A DNA stretch of 64,000 nucleotides, from contig CAJQUW010012903.1 in NCBI GenBank assembly GCA_907163375.1, positions 186,001-250,000 on the forward strand. Reading direction: 5' to 3'. The position numbers and the translations under genes are program-made. This document shows positions 20,626 to 32,307 of the stretch, in pieces (position 1 is the stretch's first letter; the number at the start of each line of letters is the position of its first letter). This stretch comes from Prostheceraeus crozeri (Eukaryota > Platyhelminthes > Polycladida > Euryleptidae). The notes under the pieces were generated by a model. It searched no databases. It saw only the letters and a list, made by a program, of their open reading frames with translations, and was not told the origin of the DNA.

Positions 20626-21019
20626 AACGTAACGCTTAACTTCCTGTTGAGTTTTCAGTCAGGTGACTTCAGACTATTAGCAGGTATGAAATGGAGATTC
20701 GAATTATTTGATGCGTGATCTCTGTGAAGTAAGCAAGATAATAAGATGATTTAGTGAATGAAATAGTCGGGTATAGAGCTGTTTTTCAAAAAGTATTTTT
20801 TAGGTCTAGAGGATACTAACAAATCTCGCATCCTTAGAATTTTGAAATATATATATATTTCCGTCCGAAGTGGTTGGAATCGATTTGGTGAAGAATTTTT
20901 TGTTCATTCCAAATGTGAGTGTAGTCTTGAATCTGAAAATCTTTCAAAATGCTCTGCTATGTCTGCTGCTAACTTCGACTTGAAACTGCAAATTCAACAG
21001 TTGCAAATTCAGCAACTGC

Positions 21020-22077
21020 AAATCCGTCATGGTTGTCCCTGGGAGCTGCTTTATGCAGATGACCTTGTGATCATGGCTGACTCGCTCGAAGCATTAAAGC
21101 TTCGTTTCCAGTGTTGGAAGTCAAATTTGGAAGCGAAAGGTCTAAAGGTTAACATCGACAAGTCAAAAACGATGATCAGCAATCCCAACCACGTGGAGCA
21201 TCAAGTGGACAAGGCCAAGTATCCATGTGGAGTTTGCATGAAAGGAGTTGGAGAAACTCGATCCTATGCACGTACTGTGACCATTGGATTCACCACCGGT
21301 GCACAGATCTCCCCTCCCTTCAAAATGCTCAAAATTTCAAATGTAAAAGATGCGAAGGTAATGTGACTCCATTACCAGACCTGCCATTTACCATCAACAT
21401 TGGCCAAGACGAATTGGAAGCTGTGACATCATTCTGCTACCTTGGCGACATGATAGATCAAACAGGAGGATGTTTTGGTGCGACAACCACGAGAGTCAAG
21501 TCCGCTTGGAAAACATTCCGTGAGTTGCTTCCAGTGCTCACCAATCGTGGCATCTCCCTCCGGCGAAGAGGATATGTTTACCAAGCCTGTGTCCGAAGTG
21601 TGCTGCTTTACGCCTCAGACACGTGGGCTGTAAAGACTGATGATGTGAGCCGACTGGAAAGAAATGAAAATGCGATGATCCGATGGATCTGCTCCACGAA
21701 GTTAAGTGAGCGGAAATCGATGGCTGAGCTAAGGCATGCCCTAGGCATCACAAACCTTAAAAACGTTCTGAGGTCAAGCCGCCTTCGATGGTTCGGGCAC
21801 TTGGAGCGTATGCCTAACTGGCTATGGCCAAAGAAAATTATGACCTTTGAAGTGCCTGGTCCGAACATCCGAGGAGGCCAAAGGAAAAGATGGATTCACA
21901 ATGTGGACAAGGACCTCCGCGACCTGCGGCTCGATCGTCGAACTGCACAGGATCGAGGTGCATGGAGGAGCGCTATCCGTCCTCAACATTGGAGTCGGCA
22001 TGGAATACCGTCCAACCCTCAAAACTGGTGGAACCAAGGACGTAAAACCGGTCAGTAAGTAAGTAAGTACGTAAGAC
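21020..22077 (+). pseudogene. LINE ORF2 3' end with PHD-type finger
   Basis: 5'-truncated non-LTR retrotransposon. It starts inside the reverse transcriptase at LLYADDLVIMADS (catalytic ADD at about 21050-21065), continues through GLKVNIDKSKTM, then a PHD-like zinc finger (CGVCMKGVG...CTYCDHWIHHRCTD...CKRC), the thumb region SFCYLGDMIDQTGGC, VRSVLLYASDTWAVK and the tail LRWFGHLERMP. A single frameshift lies in the finger near 21230: the first frame ends at 21366 and the second runs from 21225 to 22058. The 3' end carries a (TAAG)n tail at about 22057-22075, typical of insertion by target-primed reverse transcription. Upstream, 20842-21019 encodes a short QIQQLQ repeat that is not LINE. Confidence 0.8.
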
Positions 22078-22079
22078 AC

Positions 22080-22790
22080 CGTCATATAAATCAGGCAATG
22101 GTTTATTGGCTTTTACACTTGGTACAGAAGAGACTATGGGCCCATCACCCCAATGACAAAAACATGGATGAAACTGCCAAGCTAAGTCAAACATGAGTCA
22201 ATTAAAAAGTCAAACATAAGTCTCGGGCTAAAGCCCTCGGGATTCATCAAATAATTTCCCTCTCTATGTCCCACAGAATCACATATCCATCCTCTATCCA
22301 TTATAAAATACACCTAGCCATGTCTATCATAGCCCTCATTTGTTACGATTTCTATGTCCTCTGGAGAATTTATTGAGAGCAAAAGGATTGATGACCTGAA
22401 ATTTCTAGTCACCATAGACAAGAAACGTCAATGATAACCGATAACATGTAGAGATGTTTAACAGTTCTCCATTCCCGCGGCTTTGATGTAAATACAATGA
22501 GAATAGTCACCCATCTGAATCTGACGTAAATCATGAAATCTTAAAAGCCAAAGTGACCTGAGATCATTCTCTCTAGAGATAGATGGGTACAAATTCTATA
22601 TTTTAGATCCATCTTAACGAATTTCAGATATCTTAAAAGTTGAAATTGTTGATGAATTCCCTATCTGAAATTCAACTGGAGAATTTTTCTGGAGATACCA
22701 ACTGTTTGGGAGTTATTTAAGTTACGCGCACATCACCCTATAGTGAAACGTGATAGATTTTTGTTTAGCGAAATGTACGGCTTTTGTGAT
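22080..22790. other. Intervening DNA, no gene seen
   Basis: No coding signature or repeat recognised between the LINE tail and the duplicated blocks that follow. Confidence 0.4.
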
Positions 22791-23727
22791 ATCTTCCATT
22801 TCAAATAAGCAAGCTGTTTATTTTTTCACTTCACACCAGTCATTGTTTTATTGACCGCCATTGACTCAATTTTTTTTCTCCGTTTGATAATGGCATTGAA
22901 GTGCATTTTAGCCCACTACCTATGAAGAATTGAATTAAAATGCATTGCTGATGAATACGTGTTTCAGGGAACTGGAAATAAAGACTTAATGCAAGCTTAC
23001 GGAATATACTCAGTAGTTTGAAATAATTAATTAAACAGAATTAAAATTAAGCGCATATTGGGGTAACAGGCCACAAATGTGCTGCCATTTTACTTAGCAA
23101 GAACTTCTACTTACCTACAGGTAGCCTGTCTATGCGGCTGAAGTCGTCGTCTAAGCCTGAAAATGCTGTTGAAGATGATGATTGAGACCGCTTCAGAATG
23201 TAGTCGTTTGTCTATTGCTGCTTCATTTCTCTCTTCACACCAGTCATCGTTTTATTGACCGACGTAAACTTCATTTTTCTCTCCGTTCGATAATAGCATT
23301 GAAGTGCATTTGAGTCCAGTAACTACGAAGAATTGAATTGTAATGCATTACTGATGAAGACTGTTGAATTGGTATACGCAATCACGGTGTCTTACTCCTT
23401 TCGTATAACAGCCTTCTACGATTCGACACGTAGTGTTTCTATGATACTGAATGTTTGGTTTTTTGACATTGGTTATTTGTTTTTAAGATAAGAAAGGAAA
23501 TCAAATCTGTCGTAATTATCAACTTTTCTTTGTAGTTACATTGATCGCTCGTTGCTTGGCATTATAATTTGGGGTGCCTGCAAGGCTCCATCTTTTTCAT
23601 CTATGTTTTCCTGCACGAGAGGTCGCGACTGCTTTGATTGATGTAGTCTCCCCTCTTGATGTTTGGACTGATGATAGGTGTTGCAGCGAAATCTTCCCGT
23701 GGTGAGTTAACATGAATTGCATGTGTC

Positions 23728-24259
23728 AATCAACGGTGTCATCGAGCTATGCCGGTTTAGATCAAGAAAACTATGAGCTCGAACGTGTATTATGACGTAC
23801 AAATTTTCGGACGAAGCATTTTTCAAGTGCAGATTTAATGGCAGGCTAAGAAAGCGACACTAAATCGAAACTGTTGAAGCGATGCATTTTCGTCAAAGCA
23901 GCAACATTCTTATGAATGGTTGTTGTGGACGTCAATTGGATGTTAAGATGATCCTTTTTGCAAGATCCTCTTTTTGTGACCTTTCTTGAACGATTTTATT
24001 TAATCTTATTTTACTTCCTTGTAAAGTCTTTTGAGCGTTGATTAGTTTTTAATTAGTTTCATTGACAGCTCTATTATTATCTTAAGCTGTCTATTTACTT
24101 GTCTGCTAGCGCTGTCAATCTGAATAACACTCCTCGGCGGAAAGATTTAGTGTCGGTTTTCTAGCATGCCATTAAATCTGTACTTGAAAAGGCTTCGGCC
24201 GAAAATTTGTACTTCATAATACACGTTCGAGCTCACCAAAACCGTTTTCTTGATCTATA
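23728..24259. mobile_element. 532 bp inverted-repeat insertion (foldback type)
   Basis: Arms of about 120 bp (about 23757-23880 and 24135-24262) are inverted copies with some mismatches, sharing for example cattaaatctg(c/t)acttgaaaa and cacgttcgagctca. The insertion is flanked by near-identical attgcatgtgtc (23716-23727) and attgcatatgtc (24260-24271). The duplicated relative at about 26140 lacks the insertion. It is a non-autonomous DNA element of unassigned family. Confidence 0.55.
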
Positions 24260-24472
24260 ATTGCATATGTCCTTATAATTGCTTGTCAACTAACATTTCC
24301 AATTTTTTTCAATTCTGAAGACTTATCAGTGCTCGTGTGCTCATACACTAGAGATCGCGGCTGAATTTTTTTGACGGTCTCCGTTCTCCCCTACGAAGAA
24401 TGGATAATGGACGTAAAACGAAAAATGAAAGTAAGTCTCATCTCTCGGTGTATGGACTGATGGTAGAATTCA

Positions 24473-24843
24473 TCAGTGCCCGCGGTCATGGAAAATCTGG
24501 ATAAGTCATGGAAACATCAAAATTTGAAAACGTCATGGAATAGTTGCGGAAATTATAATTTCTGGAAAGTCTTGGAAAAGTCATGGAAAAATATGTGATG
24601 TTCTATTCTCAAATATGGTTGCATGAATGAGTCTTGTTGCTATTTTTTGAGCTGCCAATGGGTAGGACTAGCACACCTGCGATTTCTTCAAATTTCAACG
24701 CAAATCTGGTAGAGGCCAAATACAATGCAGCTTCTAACGTAAATTTCTAGATTTTGCACAACATGAGATCACCCTTAAGCAGCCTTTTATTCGATAGAGC
24801 GACGGTTATGATAATCAACATCACAAGGCACCCCATGTACATG
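24473..24843 (+). mobile_element. hAT-like non-autonomous remnant
   Basis: It begins CAGTGCCCGCGG, followed by repeated gtcatggaaa words (24490-24595). This is a pattern I associate with the ends of non-autonomous hAT elements, whose termini start CAGTG. The related copy 2 is uninterrupted at this point (about 26400), so the DNA between roughly 24470 and 24845 is an insertion. The right end is not clean. Confidence 0.4.
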
Positions 24844-24939
24844 AAGATGTAGCAGTCAGATCTACGTACGTGTAGTAAATTAACAAATGTTGCTATACAT
24901 AGAAGGAGCAACACTGTAATATTTAAGGATGCGCGATGA

Positions 24940-25005
24940 TTGCCGAGGATTAGCCTAGTAGTTTAAATCGTCACCGCCTGCAAAACCCACAGGTCAAGTC
25001 CAATA
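24940..25005 (+). other. tRNA-like sequence, possible SINE head
   Basis: TAGCCTAGTAGT (24951-24962) fits a polymerase III box A and ggtcaagtcc (24992-25001) fits box B with one base missing, at tRNA-like spacing. No complete cloverleaf can be drawn, so it is not a functional tRNA. Confidence 0.3.
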
Positions 25006-26579
25006 TGTCTACAGAGCGCTAGAGATTCGAATTATTTTTTTCTATTTACCATTTTTTTGGTATAAATTTTAATAATTATGACTGATTAGATGAATGAAAT
25101 AAGTCAGGCTGTTGAAGCACTTGCTTTATCTAAAATTTCTCCCGAAAAGCAGCTTAAACAGGAAATAGAAAGCGATCGCAGGATTAAGGTCTGGAACTAC
25201 ACTAGTAAGACGATGAAATTTATGAAACCATGGATTTTGGTTGTTAACCGGTTAACTATTTCAAGCTGATTAAACGAAAGTTTGAACCGTGCCTATGACT
25301 GCGGCATGATCATCACAGAGAAGACTACTGAAAGGGTGGATGACTTCCTTGTAGAGATTCTACTTGCCGACAGGAAGCAGCCTGTCTATGCGCTTGAAGT
25401 CGTCTAAGCCTGAATACACGGTTGAGTCAGTTAAAATGTGAGGATGGACTTATCACATTGAAACAATTAAATTTCCTGTGATATCAGGACTGCATCAGTT
25501 CTGTCAGCGCTTCGATTTGATCATTGCAGACTGGTTCAGTGTTTCTACAGGAAACAGGTTTCTTTATTTATCCATATGACTTACATGAGTGAAGCTCCAT
25601 GTCAGATAGAAGCTTCCGATAGTGATTGATGCCGCTTTCGGTTGCGGTCGTTTGTCTTTTGCTGTTCCCTTTCCTCGTCGCACCAGTCATTGTTTTATTG
25701 ACCGCCGTTGACTCCTCTCTTCTCTCTATCTGATAATAGTATTGAAGTGCATTTGAGCCCGCGAGCTGCAAAGAGAAGAGAAAACTTGTAAATGCAATCT
25801 CAGTGTTTTACTTCTTTCGGTCAGGAGTCTTCTATGGTTCGGCACCTGATGTTTTTATGGCACTGAATGTTTAAGTTTTTTAAATTTGCTTTTCGTTTAA
25901 GATATGGACGGAAATGAAGTATGTCGCAATGTACCGAGGTGTTTTTTCGTTGCAATTATATTGTTTGCTCGTTGACTGGCATTTCAATCCGAGGTTCCTG
26001 CAAGGCTCCATGTTTTTTTCATCTATGTTTTCCTGCACGAGAGGTCGCGACTGCTTTGATTGATGCAGTTTCCCCTCTTGATGCTTGGACTGATGATAGA
26101 TGTCGCAGCGAAACCTTCCCGTGGTGAGTTTACATGAATCCGTGAGTCCTTATAATTGCTTGATAACTAACTTTTCTATTTTCAGAGAGTGTATTTGCCT
26201 TGCTTTATATGTTTCTGTTCTGTAGTGGTGCTGTTCAATGTATCACTGTATGTCGTAACATCATAATAATGATGGATATCTGAAAACTTTATGCTACATT
26301 TTCAGGTTTTGATCATTTGTGCGCAACTGCTCAAGCACTATAGATCGCGGCTGAATTTTTCTGACAAAGTCTCCTCTCTGGGTGTGTGGACTAATGGTAG
26401 ATGCAACAGTCAGATCTACAGGTCCACAGTAAGTTAATAGATGTTGCAATGCATAGAAGTGCGAACCGCACCGCATGCAAATCTCGCCAAAGTTTACCCC
26501 AATATGTCTACAGAGCGATAGAGATTCGAAACATTTTTTCTGGTTTTCATTCATTTTAATTATTAAGACTGATTGGGTT

Positions 26580-27690
26580 TGTAGCTTAAAATCAAAACCT
26601 CAGTTGCTTTCATAGGGCCACGCTTGTTCTTTGGGTATGTACAACAAGTGAATGATGCCCTGACCATCTGTTGTATATGAATGCCACACTGCTAGCAGTT
26701 CATTCAATTCTACGAGATAACGATAAAGATCAGAAGACGTCTTGGGTGTTACTATTATCTGGTTCCGTGGTTTATCCCACTTCATCACACACAACTAAGG
26801 AATCATTGGTAATTATTGGCATAGAAAATTATTTTTCGACTTTCGGGCAGGCCACCGTTCAGAATTGAATTTTTCTTTTCAAGGAGTGATGAAGATTTAG
26901 AACTCAAGCATGGTTCACATATGCTACTATAAGTAGTAGGTATGGGAATATTTTGGCGATTATCAAGTAGTACGCAAGGCAAATTTATTTGTGAATGAAA
27001 ATAACCAATTTGACTGAACAGACGTCAGTAAATGCATCTTTGTTCTCAAATCAAAAATTTTAGGAATTAATTGATATTACAGCTTTTACCTCATTCTCGG
27101 AGTAGACCTGTAATCACAGATATTGAGTAACTGTGTCAGTTTATGATAGCCTTCGGATATTCGTCAGTTCAAGTGAAAATATGTCTTTATGATGTTGCTT
27201 ATGTTGATGATCATAACGTAGAATAATAGACTACGTCGTAAAATTAGTAATAAGAAAGACAGGCATTATATACATGTACATCTTAACAGCACAGGCAAAT
27301 AAGTACGACATCAACTCGGGAATAGAAGAGAATACATGTAGACCTACTATGTATGAATATAATTGATATGGAACGGTTTGGAACTTGGAAATGAAGCGTC
27401 AGGCTATTATAGGGGTACACAAACCCGTGACAACAATTCTTGGACAATAGCATGAAAAGTAGATAAAAAATACCAACCTATAACTCTGAATCCACATCAT
27501 CACACACCTCTGATACGCCATCGATACATGTCCTCTTGATAAAGAACACAAAACATCGTAACAAGGGCAGTCGCTGCAACATCCGATTTCACCATAAGCG
27601 GTGAACGCCATACTCTGTGTACATTCAAAGCTGATAGTTATAGTGACTGCTGAAGCCTGATAAGAACGCAGATGATATAATCATTGAAAA
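26580..27690. other. Intervening DNA, no gene seen
   Basis: Short open frames on both strands have no recognisable domain. No notable repeats. Confidence 0.4.
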
Positions 27691-27699
27691 AGAAGACTC

Positions 27700-27893
27700 A
27701 AAGTCATCATGCTGGTACGAAGAACATTAATGGAAGAAGTGCAAGGAAAATCAAAGCAACATCGACGGTAATAGGATGGACCGGCAACATCAAGCAGTGG
27801 GTACAGGGAAGAATGATGGAGGCAGAAAGGAGTAGGCCTACACCAACGGTCGGTGATGAACAAACGACACTTAATCTGCCATTAAAGCGATAG
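27700..27893 (+). pseudogene. Small LINE C-terminal remnant
   Basis: Two overlapping frames resemble the extreme C-terminus of RTE-like LINE proteins: LVRRTLMEEVQGKSKQHRR in one, then GWTGNIKQWVQGRMMEAERS in the other, matching the usual order of EGKVQGKR..., W.DNIKQWTG and EA...R. The match is short, with at least one frameshift and internal stops, so it is only a likely fragment. Confidence 0.4.
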
Positions 27894-29294
27894 TAGTCAA
27901 ACTTATCAGCACGATGACCAAGATTAACTAGCTTAAACCCAAATTTGATGATGACAGTTCCTGGGATGCCAAATTATAACCAAAATTTATCGGGGAAAAT
28001 GTAGTCGAGGAATAACGGCGTATACTGAGGGTTACGCGATTCTTATGTCAGCTACACAGTCAGAGCAACTCCTGCTTCTCGACTAAGAACAGAATAACTA
28101 AGCATAATGCAAGAGCGCGTTCGAGGAAAGTGAATCCAATCTCAATATCTCGACCATTTATTAGACTTTCGAGATCTCGATATTCCAGATTAGATTAGCT
28201 TATTATTTTTATACTTAACAAATGAAAATTACTGTTTCATTGAATTGCCTGTTGGAACATTAGGTCAACTGTTGACGCAAAATGTGTTAGTGTTACCAAA
28301 CTTACATATTATTGAAAGCCATCTGAAAGGCAATGAGTTATATAGTCTTAAAGATGCACAATGCTAAGTGACTGTACCTTTTGAACTGTCTTTTAAATGA
28401 CTGATAGCTGTGTTTATCAGTCATCCATGAATGCTAGCTGTGTTAAACATATATGTAGGCCTACATGTTGAACTCCAAGTCAATAATTATGTGAACTTGA
28501 TACTGCATCTAAACAACTAGTCACAAAATATTGTGTTATGTGGAGTGGACAAGGGAATACCGACCTCCAACCCAATTTCATACTGAATACAGAATTCGTG
28601 AATTTGAAATGAATTTGCAACATATTTTGTGCGGCGGACTATTTCAAAATGAGCATTTCTATCGGACTGTTGTCGGTCCCGGGAAATCACAAATAATATT
28701 TGGATCAAGGTGAAGAGAAATGTAGAGCATTGTGTTGTGTACAATCGTGCACGGTGATAACTTTGTTTTAGGTTCCTATATATTTAATGAAGCGGATTCT
28801 TCCGTATTGTAAGAGGCTTTTTACGGAATTGACTTACATAAGCTTTGTTTATCATGTACTAAATTCCTTTTCACCGCTGCAGGATTGCTAGTTTCAATTA
28901 ATCGACGAAGGAAAAAGTGATTGTAGTTTCAAAATACAACATAAATTTTAATAAAGAGTAACACTTGTTTTCATGAATTTCACTAATTGCCGTAGTGAAA
29001 CACCATTCTTATCGCATTTATGCAAACAAGGATCGTTCTTTAATCGTAATTGAAATATTTCTATAATTACGAAGAAAGACGGAATTATGAAATTAAATCG
29101 GCCACTGTCAGACATCAGGCTTCTTGAACCCCTGTTACCATATGTAATAAATTGCGCTTTGTGAGTAATTGACAAGAACCTGATATCGGCCTACTTGCAA
29201 TCTCAAATTCGAGATATCGGTACTTGGAAAATATTGAACTCGAGATTGAATTTATTAGTTCGAGTCGCACTTTATCTGAATCGAAGGGCGCCAC
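27894..29294. other. Intervening DNA, no gene seen
   Basis: No coding signature. Repeated gagat/atctcga words occur near 28130-28190 and 29190-29260 but form no clear element. Confidence 0.4.
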
Positions 29295-29640
29295 TTAGTT
29301 AGTTAGTTATCCAGTTTTAATCCGGTGATTTTCCCGTGTCCGAGGGTGGCGGATGTACCTTATCGTGCCGCGATCGCCTTCACACCTCGTGTCCATTTCC
29401 CTCTGTCCAATGCGTGCTTTTTCGTCAGGCCTATCCAAGACATTCCTCCTCCACTTGCGTCTTGCACATTTTCTTGGGTCGTCCTCGCTTTCTTTTCCCC
29501 CCAAAATTCAGCGCTCTCCTCAAAGCACTACATTCATCCCTCCTCAAAACATGGCCATACCATCTCACTCCACTTGTCCTTAATAAACTATCAACACCTT
29601 CATTCAACCCAAGCAACCGCATCAGCTCTTCACTGTTGTA
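29295..29640 (-). pseudogene. LINE ORF2 C-terminal fragment
   Basis: On the minus strand the frame GVRWYGHVLRRDE...FGGKRKRGRPKKMCKTQVEEE is the classic C-terminal signature of a widespread LINE group, followed one frame over by a DRPDEKARIGQREMD-type ending. The 3' end carries a TAAC run (gttagttagtta on the plus strand at 29298-29309). The element is severely 5'-truncated, and its upstream end at about 29640 abuts the THAP sequence on the other strand. Confidence 0.7.
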
Positions 29641-29643
29641 AAA

Positions 29644-29845
29644 ATGGCGCAGTGCTTTTTCGTCGGATGTGGCAGCAACACCAATACTTAGCGCACAAAT
29701 AATAGCTTCTACAGATTCCCAAAAAATGTCCTTGTTCAATTAATGGTGTCGGAGCACAGGATGGAAAGACTTTACTCTTAGTAAGCATAGTCGAGTATGT
29801 TCTGACCACTTCGCCGAAGTAAACAAGACAAAGAATCTATGACAT
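29644..29845 (+). pseudogene. Decayed THAP zinc-finger exon (P-element-like)
   Basis: ATGGCGCAGTGC opens MAQCFFVGCGSN (first Cys pair, C-x4-C), followed by SFYRFPKN. After a frame change comes GWKDFTLSKHSRVCSDHFAE, the second half of a THAP domain with its C-x2-H pair and the hallmark SKHSRVCSDHF. One internal stop and one frameshift separate the halves. A possible donor site (gtatgt) follows. THAP domains are DNA-binding modules of P-element transposases and of host THAP proteins. The position inside an 8 bp-duplicating element favours the former, but no catalytic domain was found downstream. Confidence 0.7.
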
Positions 29846-29849
29846 GGTA

Positions 29850-32250
29850 TGTTATCTGACCAAAATGGAGCCAATTAGTCTCTATTTCGTTTGAGACCTA
29901 CCGCAATCTAATGTCTCAAATGATTCCAATGACTGAATATTTTTCAGAGTGCATTCTGTCTAAAAGTGATCTTAATTCAATGATTTCGAATTAGAACAAC
30001 ATTTTGACTTTATCTAGAAATATCGTAAATTGAAGCCACTACGATGCATCGAAGCATTCATACTATCTTCATTTCAGACAATATGTTACCAAATTTATGT
30101 ACTTACAACTGGCAAATACTGTACATGTACAACATGCATAATGTTTGTCTTAATATTGAGTGAATAATACATCACTTCAAAAAATGGTCAACGGAGTTTG
30201 ATATCATTTCTCCTATTGCAGAAGAGATACACCAACTGTAAAAAATTGCATGCTGAATTTAATTAATATTAGTACAAGCACTTTTATCTTTTTTCAAATC
30301 GCATGACCTGAGAAAACACTTGATCACCTTCCATGACTTCTTATTGACAATTTTTGAAGCTAATGGCTCACTGCATAGCAGCAGTCAGCGGAGAATAGTT
30401 GCAGGGTCGTGAGAAAGTTCTGCTAATTCACTATCATGTTGATAACTTGGAACTAAGTTAAATGATTCGATCTAGTAAAGCTATTATCCAAGTGATGACC
30501 AAGACAGTGGCATAGGTGGTGGTGATGATTATTACCCGCTTTTAGTCAAAATACAAGAAAATTAACCAAATTGTATGCGTTTCATCTCTCAAGTGATCGT
30601 CTTGAGAGCGAGAGCAGTGAAACACATGTTTGCATAAAAGTTTATTCCTTCAACACTTCGCAAACCTGCCCGCCAGATTCATCAAAAATGACAGTTATCT
30701 CAACATGCATAGTGACAAAATGGATTTCGGACTTTGGGCATTATTCCACTATGCAGTTCTTGTCAGAAAATCCCGCTCGGTGCATCTGATGTAGGTGACA
30801 CTCGTCACATGTCTATCAGATTGCATGCGACAGTCAACTGGTAATCGCATTAAGAAATTCGTCATGAATTCTCTATTCATGAATCAAGCAATGTCTACAA
30901 CTAACGCCGCTGGGGAGATAAATTCGAGGCGCGCGATACATATCACAAAATTTGATGGATGAATTCGCCAAAATCTAATGACACTACTCAGTAACTCACT
31001 GTAGAACATTAATCGCAAAAATCTGGCTCTTATTTTCAATCATTGTTGATGTACGTCATTTCATTAGGCGTGTTGAATTTGCACTAAAATTTCCCTGCCA
31101 AATGACAAAATTATTGAAGACAACATGACTAAATGCCGTCGATAGCATGATTAATGCAAGGGCCAAAATAGCATATCGAAGTAATGTTGTCAATATGTAA
31201 AAAAAGGCCTGCATTTGATCGCTTGACTTCGAAAAACATTGCAATTGACTTCAAGCTTTTGCAATTACTTAGTCGGTGCAATTTTTGCCGCGCAGCTATT
31301 TTACAGGCTGAGCCGGTCCAATAAATTTCCATGTCTTACCACAAATCATATTTCTCAGTCACAGTAGACTTCAAAACACTATACATGACCAAATCTCTAT
31401 TCAGTGGTTCACTCATTGTAGAGAATTTCCATCTTTTACTTATTTATGATATTATTGATTATTTCCTTTCTTAGACATATTTATGAAATACTCGCTATCA
31501 CCGACTCAGCTACTGTGATAGTTGTCAGACCAAAATTGTACTGAATCAGCCGTGGCAATAGCCACTGCCTTGACTATGCAGTCAAAGGACTGACTGAGTT
31601 CATTTATCTTTCATGACAGCGCAAATTTAAGAATAGTTTGAGCTTCATTTACAGGAATTGTAGCCTAGAGAATTCATTGTTCACTTCAATATGGCATCCG
31701 ACTCTAAATTCTAATACATAGATTGTCCTTCAAATGAAACATAAATGATAAAATTGAAGAGTTTTCATCTCGTCTGTGGGAAAGCAAGCAAGACTACATG
31801 TCAGCTCACTAACATAAGGAGCTGTGAGGAACCCCTGAGGAGACATTGACAAACTTGATGCTTTGATTTTGCTGCATTATCTGTTTGAGGAAATGCAGTG
31901 TAGTATATTGAACAAATTTCCTGGATTTTCGTGCCTGAATTCAGACAAAATAATGTATACATTAAATTTAGAAATACAAACACGAATAAATATGATAGGC
32001 ACTTACGAATTACTTCTGAGAATTATGCAACTCAACCGACAATTCAGAAAATCTATGTAGCTCTCTTTGACATCCACATGAAGCAACAGCATTCTACCTC
32101 TTTTATGATCGGTGCTTCTGTAAAAAGCGAACATCTGAAAGATACCGAAAACAGCTGATTTACTGACCCTGACCTACTTCTGGAAGCCGCCATCGTTTAG
32201 GTACCGTTGTCATGACAGCGCGTGTCCACGAAGTTCTATTGTTCTCAATG
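29850..32250. other. Right part of the 22 kb segment, no gene seen
   Basis: No RNase H-like transposase motif could be recognised on either strand. A 72-codon open frame at 30571-30789 and several of about 65 codons at 31.0-32.2 kb have no family signature. Confidence 0.4.
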
Positions 32251-32257
32251 TCAATGA

Positions 32258-32299
32258 CCGTTCTAGTCCTTTTATATTATATAGTGTCGGATTTCTATG
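32258..32299 (-). repeat. Right terminal inverted repeat of the 22 kb segment
   Basis: TCGGATTTCTATG (32287-32299) is the perfect complement of the left end. CCGTTCTAGTCC (32258-32269) matches the left inner block with one mismatch. Confidence 0.85.
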
Positions 32300-32307
32300 A
32301 GTAACGC
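32300..32307 (+). repeat. 8 bp target-site duplication, right copy (agtaacgc)
   Basis: Matches 10310-10317. The PLE sequence resumes directly after it with catcaagtctaag, as in units 1 to 3. Confidence 0.9.

Larger units (their letters stand above)
22790..26580. repeat. Diverged tandem duplication with internal insertions
   Basis: Copy 1 (about 23130-25070) and copy 2 (about 25370-26575) are collinear at perhaps 80 percent identity. Shared landmarks include cctgtctatgcg, caccagtcattgttttattgacc (also at about 22838, so three copies), ctgcaaggctccat, gagaggtcgcgactgctttg and aatatgtctacagagcg. A block reading VSxLxVWTDxR in one conserved frame occurs four times (about 23640, 24440, 26075 and 26370). 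Copy 1 is longer because it holds two later insertions, which copy 2 shows as empty sites. Confidence 0.65.
10318..32299. mobile_element. 22 kb transposed segment with TIRs, in PLE unit 4
   Basis: It starts CATAGAAATCCGA and ends with the exact complement, TCGGATTTCTATG. A second inverted block, GGACTAGAA(T/C)GG, lies 38 bases in on the left and 30 bases in on the right. It is flanked by agtaacgc duplications and splits an otherwise intact PLE unit, so the boundaries are exact. 8 bp duplications suggest hAT or P. The CATAG end loosely fits hAT, while a THAP remnant inside points to P. No complete transposase is visible. The contents (decayed LINEs, a SINE, duplications, a minisatellite) look much older than the host PLE, so the whole segment appears to have moved as a unit. 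Confidence 0.85.

Noticed and set aside
24940-25005. tRNA gene
   Set aside because: Box A and B words are present but no acceptor or anticodon stems can be formed; kept only as a possible SINE head.
28531-28744. Overlapping open frames on both strands
   Set aside because: Short, mutually shadowing and without any recognised motif.
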